From Rugalucina vietnamica (lineage: Eukaryota; Mollusca; Bivalvia; Lucinida; Lucinidae), in the NCBI GenBank assembly GCA_964017185.1, contig OZ024869.1, forward strand, positions 52,540,761-52,604,760: 64,000 bases of DNA, written 5' to 3'. Below are positions 39,601 through 51,600 of this stretch, piece by piece. The first letter of the stretch is position 1; every line of letters starts with the position of its first letter. The notes beneath the pieces are model-generated. The model searched no databases and was not told where the DNA came from. It worked only from the letters and a program-made list of their open reading frames with translations. Made by a program: the position numbers and the translations under genes.

Positions 39601-42600
39601 TGACAATTAGAATAGTTGGCTTTGATGATGAAGTTGCAGTTTGCATAGTGGCAGCTTAGATAATTAGAATGACTGTAATCTTCATGTACATTTATTAGTG
39701 TTCCTTAAATGCATAATTATCATAGTAGTGATGTGATGGAACATACACATTTGGCAATATTTACTTATATTTCGATGTTTATTTGTTCATAGCTCTTGCC
39801 AGACCGGTAACAGGCCCTTGACCTAAATAGTGACAGCTCAGAAAAATTTAGGGGCCTTATTTATTCATGCAGCAAAGCTTTTATATATCTGAATGTGCTT
39901 TGCAGTTGGATATCCAAACATTGCATGGCATTTATGTAACTATGTTATGTGGAGTGCTGAAATATGAGCCTGTGCATGAGAAAACCAACAATTTGCATAG
40001 GCGAAAACAAAGCCGCAGATCAGCTTCGCGGTAACCGCGAAGCTGATCAGCGCCTTTGTTTTCGCTACACGGATAGTACAATTCCTCTCCTACTTAAATC
40101 CAAAATTTCTAGTCTTTAACCATCTTCTGTGACTGTACAGGCCGGTTTGTGTCGGACCTGGTCGGAACCCCAAATTGTTGGTTTTCTCATGCACAGGCTC
40201 ATATATATGTTTGTCCATGTGCACATTCTACAATATAAATGTTGCATGAAGTTACACAGATTACTCTCAATGTTCTCTCACCTTTGGCATGCAAAGCATG
40301 CTCATTGTCACAGACATTTCACAGATTAATACGTAAAATGAGTTTCCATTGTCATAATTCATGTACATGCACGTAACTTTCGGATGATTATATGTCACAT
40401 ATGTATACCCCTTAACATCTAACTAATGACATGTTTTTGTGTCATCTGAACACTGACATGTTATGACATGTGACAGTTGATGTGATGTTGTGAATGCATT
40501 TTCAGGACCATATGTTATGACTGATTATGTGTCATCGAACTTGTTATGCTGTGGTTTTATCCTAATCAGCTCAGCATCTGTCTGCTGACATTTGTTGTGA
40601 CATCTGACTTTTAATTTGTGAGCCGCATCATGAGAAGACCAGATTTATGCCTGTGCAAAAATAAAGGTGCAGATCAGCTGTGCATAACTGCAAAGCTGAT
40701 CAGCACCTTTGTTTTCGCTACATTCACTGTACAATTCCTCTTCTTTCTAAATAGGAAATTTCCAGCCTCTATCCATCTTCTGTGTTTGTACAGCTCGGTT
40801 TTTGTCGCACCTGGTCGAAAACCCCGAAGACCAGTTTTCTCGCATCGCAGCTTATGTTATTTATGTGACATCTTACTTGATATAATGTTTTCACATATCA
40901 ATTTTTAAAATACTGAGACATTGACATAATTGCTTTGACATCTTGCTACTGACATGTTGTTTTTGTGAATAAATTTCAGGAACCTATAGAAGGCGTGCTA
41001 AGTAAACAAAAGATCGAGAAAGGTGGCAAAGCAGGGTAAGCTCTAAACTTAAATGAGTCGTGCGAAAACAAAGACGCAGATCAGCTTCGCGGTAACCGCG
41101 AAGCTGATCAGCGCCTTTGTTTTCGCTACACGGATAGTACAATTCCTCCACTTTCTAAATCCAAAATTTCCAGCCTCTAGCCATCCTCTGTGCTTGTACA
41201 GCTTGGTTTGTGTCAGACCAGGTCGAAAACCACATTGTTGGTATTCTCATGACGTGGCTCAAATCACATCATGAAATCTCATGAGACCATTATCTCAGAA
41301 AACATCCTTTTAGAATTTTTGAATGAGAATGGCTTAAAACACACCTAATGAGATTGGCTACATGTAATATGCCTCTACTAATGTCCTCCTCAAGAGGGGG
41401 TTGTGATTGGAATACAATACAGGGCAAATAATGACAAAGCTGATCAGCGCCTTTGTTTTTGCTACAGGGATAGTACAATTCCTCCACTTTCTAAATCCAA
41501 AATTTCCAGCCTCTAGCCGTCTTCTGTACTTGTACAGCTCAGTTTGTGTCAGACGGGGGGACTCAGACCTGGTTGAAAACCACATTGTTGGTTTTCTCAT
41601 GACATGTCTGAAATCTCATCATGAAATCTCATGAGACCATTATCTCAGAAAGCATCCTTTTAGACTTTTTGAATGAGAATGGCTTAAAACACACCTAATG
41701 AGATTGGCTACATGTAATATGCCTCCTACTAATGTCCTCCTCAAGAGGGGTTGTGATTGGAATACAATACAGGACAAATAATGACCTCAAAAATCCTTCT
41801 AATGGAAATTTAAAGCACTTGTACACAGGGTTTGAAACCAGGAACTTAAATATGACATAACAGGACTGTATCTGTGCATAATGGTTAGTCCAATCACTGT
41901 TAGCAATTTCAACAGTCTCAATACTGTAAATTCAGAAATATTTGTGAGAACTTATTTTTTGCGATTAATCACAAATTTATTTCCTCACAGATTTTAAATT
42001 CTCGCTAATAAAGATTTACTAAAAGCTTTATAAATTGAATGAGTACATGGTTTTGAATTGAAGAAATCACTAATAATTCGGAAATAGAAAATTTGCAAAA
42101 TAAAAGTCACACGAAAATTTCCGGATTTACAGTGAATCTAACTCTAAAGAATAACACTAACATGTTCTGAATATGCGTGTATGTTTTAACATTTTACAAA
42201 TCTTTCAGGAAGAAGAGCACCTCCTATGTTAAGTTAGAAGGAACAAACCTTGTCTTTCATCAGCTTCAGAAGAAAAATAAACCTGGTCAGATAGAGTATA
42301 TGGTACCTCTGCAGACCTGTACAGTGGAGAAAAATCCTAAAGAAATTACCAACAGGAAAAATACCATTTTAGTAAGTCAAATGATCAATAATTGAGCCAC
42401 ATCATGAGAAAACCAACAATGTGGTACCAGAACAGATCCAACACAAGCACAGAAGATGGCTAGAGACTGGATTTTGAAAGTAGAGGAATTGTTTAGCAAA
42501 CACAAAAGTGCTGATTAGCTTTGCAGTTACTGCGGTGGCTCAATTTTAAAATCTCTGAGTTGGAATTTAAGAATGTGTGTTAAGTAAAGCACATGTAAAA

Positions 42601-45600
42601 GTGGTTTCTTTTGATGGTAATGTTTAACCTCAAAGGAAAGTTATATAGATTTGCATACAAAATGGTTCAAAATTGGACAACAAATGGTTTTTCAGAGATC
42701 CATTTGGTATATTGTACATAGCTGCGTCATGAGAAAACTAACATTTTGCATATGCGAAAACAACGGCGCAGATCAGCTTTGCAGTTAAGCTGATCAACGC
42801 CTTTATTTTCACTACACGGATAGTACAATTTCTCTACTTTCAAAATCCAAAATTTCAAGCTTCTAACGATCTTCTGTTTGTGTCAGACATGTTTGGAAAT
42901 CCTGAAGACTGGTTTCCTCCCATCGTGGCCCTTATAGTACCCAGGAACATAGCTTCATCATCACACATGGTGAAAGTTTTCAGTATTAATACTGAATTCA
43001 GTATTGGGAAGATTTTAACCCAATGTATTGGTATAGGAAAAAACGGATTTTCAGTATTGGGAATTTTTTGAACTTTCACCCTGTGACCCATGATCATGTG
43101 ATTGAAAAATTGTTGATGGAGATGTTTAACCTAAAATGAAAGTTGTATGGGTTGCCATACAAAAAAGTTGGAAATTAAACAAACAAATGTTTTTTTCAGA
43201 GATCCATTTGGTGTATTGCACATATGTAGTGCTATAATTTTCTGTGTTTCATTGTAGGTATCCACAGAAGATCTAGCTTCTCAGACGTTACTACTGTATG
43301 ATGATGAGAGTAAAATGCAGGACTGGTTTGTACGACTAAAGATGAAGATTCAGGAAGTGGTAAGTGTGTGGCATCAAAAGAAGCTCTGTTTTTAGCTCAT
43401 CTGAGCCAACAGGCTCAAAAGGTGAGCTTATAGTATACTGATGCTTTGTCTTTCATTGTCGCCCATTAACCATTTTCAAAAATCTTTTTGTCTGAATCTG
43501 TTAGGCCAAATTTTATGTGGAAAAAGTGTATACAATGGCTGCAGTGTATAATACAATGTATAAACGTGTATACAATGGCTACAGTGTATAATACAATGTA
43601 TAAAAGTGTATACAGTGGCTACAGTGTATAATACAATGTTTAAAAGTGTATACAATGGCTACAGTGTATATAACAATGTATAAAAGTGTATACAATGGCT
43701 ACAGTGTATAATACAATGTATAAAAGTGTATACAATGGCTACAGTGTATAATACAATGTATAAAAGTGTATACAATGGCTACAGTGTATAATACAATGAA
43801 TAAAAGTGTATACAATGGCTACAGTGTATAATACAATGTATAAAAGTGTATACAATGGCTACAGTGTATAATACAATGAATAAAAGTGTATACAATGGCT
43901 ACAGTGTATAATACAATGAATAAAAGTGTATACAATGGCTACAGTGTATAATACAATGAATAAAAGTGTATACAATGGCTACAGTGTATAATACAATGTA
44001 TAAAAGTGTATACAGTGGCTATTCAGAAAGATTGTGCAGCCTATAAAAATGGTAGATGAGTTAATGATGTTATGTGAGTATTCATAGTAGAGGTCATTTT
44101 TCACCTTGGCTGCCTCATGTCAATTTTCAAAGTGTAAATCTCCTGTAAGTGTTCTCAGGACCATTGGTCCTCTTGTTGTTTATGAGCACTACAATTTTAC
44201 AGCTCAGCTGGGTAGAATAAGTCTTTCTTTTAAAGTTTTTGATTATGTTTTGGGTCCTTTCCTTAAGCTAATTTCATAACATAACTGTTTTTTCGAAATT
44301 TTAGGATTTTGTTTAATGTTTCAGGGTGGGCCAGCTGAACCACAGCCACAGTCAATGCAGCCTGGTATAAATGAGAGAAAACCCTCATTTAGAAGTAAGA
44401 GATGGTGTTATTAGAGCCGCATCATGAGAAAACCAGATATTTTGCATTTGCGAGAATGAAGCCGCAGATCAGCTGTGCAGTTACCGCACAGCTGATCAGC
44501 GCCTTTGTTTTTGCTGCACAGATAGTACAATCAATCCCTCTTAACTTCAAGCTTCTAGCCTTCTTCTGTGACTGCACAGACAGGTTTGTGTCGGACCTGG
44601 TCTGAAACACTAAAGACCGGTTTGATCGTTTTGTGACTCAATGCATGTAGTTATTTTTCTAAAAGGTCCTCAATAGCATTGCCAAAATTTTAACATCACT
44701 CATGAAGAGCAAGATGACTAGCTCTTTTCCCAGTGAGGTAGCCATTGGTATATGAAAATTGTTCAGTAGCTATTAAATGTACTGCATTGAAACAGTACCT
44801 GCATCAGGTTATACGAAACAAGTAGATTCTCTATCAGAAAGTAATGGCGTTGAATAGAATGATCAATTTTTCAGAAAAAGCATAATGAAAAAAAAGAAGG
44901 AAAAAAAAAAAAATAAAAAAAAAGAACAAAAAGTACACAAAGAAAGGAAACAAATATTTTGTATTTTCAGAGTGATCAGATTCATCATTTCATGTACACC
45001 TGGGGCCAGTTGTTCAAAATTAATGACATTGTTAGTTAACGATTTGTTAAAATTTCAAACATGTATATATTACAAATACACTGTTATTTTTTGTTGATAA
45101 AATGATACATTGCAAAGGATTCTCACATTTTATCAACAAAAAATAACAGTGTATTTGCCTATGTAGTTGGCATTTACTTAACAAGTTGAGGACTTAACGA
45201 TGAGGGCCCAGTTGTTCAAAACTAACGACGTCATTAGTTAATATTACAAATATTTGTTAATTTAGCTGATATTTGCTTAACAAATTTATGTATTAACGAT
45301 ATCGTTAAGCTAACGATGCTTTGAACAACTGGCCCGAGGTTATTATACCCCCCGCAAAACGAAGTTTTAGGGGGGTATACTGTTTTCAGTCTGTCCGTAA
45401 TTCGTCATTCCGTCATTCCGTCAACATTTTGACATCTTTGCTGAATAACTTAAGTAGTTTTTGCCCGATGTTCTTTAAATTTTCAACACACCTGCACCAT
45501 AAGACAACACATGTGTGGTATGAATTTAGGGGCCAAAGGGTCAGTTTTGCAAGAGTTATGGGACTTTTTAAACCTATACATAGAATGTTTGCCATAGTGC

Positions 45601-48600
45601 TAATAGTGCATACTTCGTGAAATCAACTCCTCCTACAGCTTTCAATATTCTCTTTTGATACTTTGCAGATATGTGCCAGAGATATTGAAGATATGCATGA
45701 AGAAGTATTATGCTGAAAAAATGAATTTTGACAAATTTACAGCATTTTGAACTTAGCCAATTTTCGATAATTGCCATATTCAATAATGGTTGGTAGTGCA
45801 TAGTTTGTGAAATCAACTCCTCCTAGGGCTTTCAGTATTTCTTTTCAATACTTTGCAGACATGTTCCACACATATTGAAGATGTGCATGAAGAATTATAA
45901 TGCTGAAAAAATAATTTTTGACAAATTTACAGCATTTTTCAACATAGCCATTTTTTGACCATTGCTTATATACAATAATGATTGGTAGTTCATAGTTTGT
46001 GAAATCAACTTCTCCTAGGGCTTTCAGTATTTCTTTTCAATACTTTGCAGACATGTTCCACACATATTGAAGATGTGCATGAAGAATTATAATGCTGAAA
46101 AAATAATTTTTGACAAATTTACAGCATTTTTTAACATAGCCATTTTTGACCATTGCTTAAACAATAATGGTTGGTGCATATTTTGTGAAATCAACTCCTC
46201 CTAGGGCTTTCAGTATTTCTTTTCAATACTTTGCAGACATGTTCCACACATATTGAAGATGTGCATGAAGAATTATAATGCTGAAAAAATAATTTTTGAC
46301 AGATTTACAGCATTTTTCAACATAGCCATTTTTTGACCATTGCTTATATACAAAATTGGTTGGTAGTGCACATTTTGTGAAATCAACTCCTCCAAGGGCT
46401 TTCAGTATTTCTTTTTGATACTTTGCAGACATCTTCCTCACATATTGAAGATGTGCATGAAGAATTATAATACTGAAAAATTAATTTTTGACAAATTTAC
46501 AGCATTTTTTAACATAGCCATTTTTGACCATTGCTTATATACAATGAAATCAACTCCTCCTAGGGCTTTCAGTCTTTGCAGACATGTTCCACACATATTG
46601 AAGATGTGCATGAATAATTATAATACTGAAAAAGTGATATTTGACAAATTTACATCATTTTTCAACATAGCCATTTCTTGACCATTGCTTATATATAAAA
46701 ATGGTTGGTAGTGCATACTTTGTGAAATCAACTCCTCCTAGGGCTTTCAATGTTTCTTTTAGATTCTTTGTAGATTGGTTCCAGATATATTTTAGATGTG
46801 CATGAATAATCTTCATGCTGAAAATTTAATTTTTGACAAACTTACTGCTTTTATTTAACTTAGCCAATTTTTACCATTTCTCATGATAAACAATGATCAT
46901 AGTGCATACAGTGAAATCAACCTCAAGCTTTCAATATATTCTTTTAATATCTTATAGATGTGACTGGCATACTGGGATGTACATGAAGGATTATAATGCT
47001 GAAAAGATATCTTTGACAAATTTTCTGCATGTTTGACTTAGGAAGTTATTGGCCACCTTCAGATAATTTTGCAGGGGGTATACTGAAAGCATTGCTTGCA
47101 GCCAATTTCTAGTTGGTCCAGTTCTTTGACATTTTGTCTCCAAATATTTTGTATTTTCAGAGTGATCAGATTCATCATTTCATGTACACCTGGGGCCAAT
47201 TGTTCAAAATTAACGACATTGTTAGTTAACGATTTGTTAAAATTTCAAACATGTATTTATTACAAATAAACTGTTATTTTTTGTTGATAAAATGATGCAT
47301 TGCAAAGGATTCTCACATTTTATCTACAAAAAATAACAGTGTATTTGCCTATGTAGTTGGCATTTACTTAACGAAATGAGGACTTAACAATGAGGTTCAG
47401 CTAACGAAGTTTTGAACAATGGGCCCCTGTTAACTCATTTAAGCCTGGCGTCCCTTTTATGGGACATGGGCAAACAGAATAGCCCCAGATGTGACACCGC
47501 AGTTCACGGCGTCCCATCTGGGGCTGTTCTATTTGCTTAGAGAATTTTCATCGAAAAATTGAATAAAATTTAAAAATCACTCCTGACGCCCCTAAAAATG
47601 AAAGTGAACTCACCCAATTGATAATGATGGGAAAATCCATTTGTCAAATATGGGTTAATCATTCCTTTTATTTCACAGAGGGCAAAGGTCACTCTAGAAA
47701 TGACAGCAAATCGGAGTCCAATACCAGTAAAAGTTCTCTCAAAGATTTTCTACAGGTTTTCATAACACGGAGAAAAAATCTACAAGAGATCGAGGCTAAA
47801 GGAATCTACAAAAGTAAGAAAAATGAGCCGCGAGGCAAGATGACAGGTCTATTGGGTTTCTGACCAGGTCTGACATAAACGAGCCTGTACACTCTCAGAA
47901 GAAGGCTAGAAGATTGAAAGTTAGGATTTAAGGAGTAAAGTAATCAAACTATCAGTAAAGTGAAAACAAAGGCGCTAATCAGCAGTGCAGTTACTGCACA
48001 GCTGATCTGCATCTTCGTTGTTGAATAGATATTTTCCATTTACTGACTATTGTATAATAATCATTCTAAGCTTCTCTTTAATATTTTATTGTCTAATATT
48101 GCCATAAAATGTATGTGACATGTATCTTTATGTTTCTATTTTGTTCACTATAATATTGTATTTTGTAGGCTAGAAGCAATATGTTTGCTTAATGCTGAAT
48201 AAATATGTTTGTTTGTTTGTTTGTTTGTTTGCATACGCAAAAACCAGTTTTTTGCATTACAGCTCAAACAATGTGCCTGTACTTATCAGGGTTCTTGAAC
48301 TAGTACATGTACACGTGTGAGACGTCTCTGAAAAATTGTGACGTACCTGACCTGTATACTTTTATTTGTCCATGATGTCTCAAATTATGTATTTTTACCT
48401 GCTTAATCAATCAATTATCTCACTGCTGTGTCTGGTTCAGGTTTTAGACCCGCACAGGACAAAATGTGAGTCAAACTCAAGTTCTGCTTGCAGGTGTGCC
48501 AGGTTTTTCTCGGGGTTCTCCATTTTTAGCTCACCTGAGCCGTCAGGCTCACAAGGTGAGCTTATAGTATACCCATGCTCCGTCGTCCGTCCGTCCGTCC

Positions 48601-51600
48601 GTCGTCCGTCCGTCCGTCGTCCACAATTTTCAAAGATCTTCTACTCTGAAACAGCTTGGCCAATCAAAGCCAAATTTTACATGAAGCATCTATGGGAAGG
48701 GGGAACCAATGTGTATATAAATAATCCAGGTCACATGACCAAGATGGCCGCCATGCCCATATATGGTAAAAACCCTTCAAAAATCTTCTTCTCCGGAACC
48801 ACTGGACCGATTTCAACCAAACTTGGCATGAAGCATCGATGACTCAAGTACTACAATGTATATGTAAATCATGACCTTGCGGTGACCTTGACCTATTTTA
48901 CGGCAAGGTCAACATAGGTCGCCTTTGCATTTGAATGGGAAAAATTGTTAAATTGTCATTTAAAGGAAAAATCTTGCAGAAAATGAGCAGTAGGACTGAA
49001 TATTAATGATTCTGAAAAAAATTGGGCACCAGGGGCTCATCCGCCCCCACCCCGGGGCAATATGCATGTATATTATCATAATATTCAAACATCAGATCTT
49101 CTCCTCTGAAACCGCTTGGCCAATCAAAGCCAAATTTTACTTGAAGCATCTATGGGAAGGGGGAACCAATGTGTATATAAATAATCCAGGTCACATGACC
49201 AAGATGGCCGCCATGCCCATATATGGTAAAAACCCTTCAAAAATCTTCTTCTCCGGAACCACTGGACCGATTTCAACCAAACTTGGCATGAAGCATCGAT
49301 GACTCAAATACTACAATGTAAATATAAATCATGACCTTGCGGTGACCTTGACCTATTTTACGGCAAGGTCAACATAGGTCGCCTTTGCATTTGAATGGGA
49401 AAAATTGTTAAATTGTCATTTAAAGGAAAAATCTTGCAGAAAATGAGCAGTAGGACTGAATATTAATGATTCTGAAAAAAATTGGGCACCAGGGGCTCAT
49501 CCGCCCCCACCCCGGGGCAATATACATGTATATTATCATAATATTCAAACATCTTCTTCTCTGAAACCGCTTGGCCAATCAAAGCCAAATTTTACATGAA
49601 GCATCTATGGGAAGGGGGAACCAATGTGTATATACATAATCCAGGTCACATGACCAAGATGGCCGCCATGCCCATATATGGTAAAAACCCTTCAAAAATC
49701 TTCTTCTCCGGAACCACTGGACCGATTTCAACCAAACTTGGCATGAAGCATCGATGACTCAAGTACTACAATGTATATGTAAATCATGACCTTGCGGTGA
49801 CCTTGACCTATTTTACGGCAAGGTCAACATAGGTCGCCTTTGCATTTGAATGGGAAAAATTGTTAAATTGTCATTTAAAGGAAAAATCTTGCAGAAAATG
49901 AGCAGTAGGACTGAATATTAATGATTCTGAAAAAAATTGGGCACCAGGGGCTCATCCGCCCCCACCCCGGGGCAATATGCATGTATATTATCATAATATT
50001 CAAACATCAGATCTTCTCCTCTGAAACCGCTTGGCCAATCAAAGCCAAATTTTACTTGAAGCATCTATGGGAAGGGGGAACCAATGTGTATATAAATAAT
50101 CCAGGTCACATGACCAAGATGGCCGCCATGCCCATATATGGTAAAAACCCATCAAAAATCTTCTTCTCTGAAACCAATAGACTGATTTCAAGGAAACTTG
50201 CCATCAAGCATCGATGGCTAAAGTACTACTGTAAGTTCGGAAATTTTCGCGTGACTTTTATTTCGCGATTTTTCGATTTCCGAATTATTAGCGAGACTTT
50301 GGATTCGCGAACGAGGACTCATGCAGTCTATAAAGCTTATTGTTATTCATTATTAGCGAGAACTTTATTTTCGCGAGTCAACGAATTCGCGAATATTAGC
50401 GAAAATTAAGTTCTCGCGAAAATTTCCGGATTTACAGTATAATGTATATATAAATCATGACCCTGTGATGACCTTGACCAAGTTTATGGCAAGGTCAACA
50501 TGGGTTGCCTATGCATTTGAATTGGGAAAACTGTTAAAATGTCATTTGAAGGGAAAAGCCAGCAGGAAATTGGCAAATGGACAGAATATTGAAGATTCTG
50601 AAAAAAGAAAATGGCCCAAGGGCTTCATCTGCCCCTGCACTGGAGTTAAATACCATAATATTCAAACATGTTTATTGGTATATGCAGCAGATCTCAGGTG
50701 AGCGTTTACAGGACCATTGGTCCTCTGGTTTTTGCCCCACATACTGATTGGCCTGTCTCATATGAAGTGAAATAATCTTGAAAGGGACTTTAAATCTTCT
50801 CCAAATGAATGAATTCCATCACCATGTTTTCAGATGCTGTTTTCGGTGCTGAATTAAAGCAGTTATGTGATAAAGAGAAAGTAAAGGTGCCAAACTTTGT
50901 GACCCGGTGTGTTGAAGCTATAGAGAAGCGAGGTAATATTTGAATTTTAGCGCAATATTGTTTTATTATGCAATTATGTTTGCATGTGTAGTCTAAAAGT
51001 ATCTATACTATTTATCCTTTAAACTGGAAATTTGTCCAGAAAATTGATTATTAGTCTTGACTTTGATTTTACAAGATCATCATGTAGATTTTTTATCTAC
51101 ATTAAATCTAAATATTACAAGTACAAGGTTACTTTGCAGTCCTTATTGCTTACAATTTGGGAGCTTGGTTGCCTAGTGGTAGAGGATCAGACTCCAAATT
51201 GAGAAGGTTCAAACCTCACTGGCACCAAGTGGTGTCCTTGAGCAAGACATCCTGTAGTTCTGGCTAATACCCAGGAAGCAGTGACTCTGTGCCACCATGC
51301 CTGAAAAATTGTTGACCCATTACAAAAACATGCCCATACAAATATACAGAGATTTTTAAAGTGGTGAAAAATGAATATGTTCAGTAGGAAAATTTTGATA
51401 TTTTCTTATTTTTGCTTAAATCATAGATTGTGGGTACATGTTAGAACCCCCTCGTCGAGGCGGTTCTAACGAGTACCCACAATCTATGTTTTGGAGCAAA
51501 AATAAGAACAATAGCTATACCCCTGCATACTCCAGTTTTGCTATATAAACGTGGGGGATGTGGTACATTTAACTACAATACAGACAAACAAACAAATAAT

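Noticed and set aside
14719-41634. Many 60-100-codon open frames with a common N-K-G-A-D-Q-L motif
   Set aside because: All are translations of fold-back family A, on either strand, without conserved starts or ends. Not a gene family.
48366-50701. Open frames with repeated N-P-G-H-M-T-K-M-A-A
   Set aside because: They are translations of element C units and recur in every copy.
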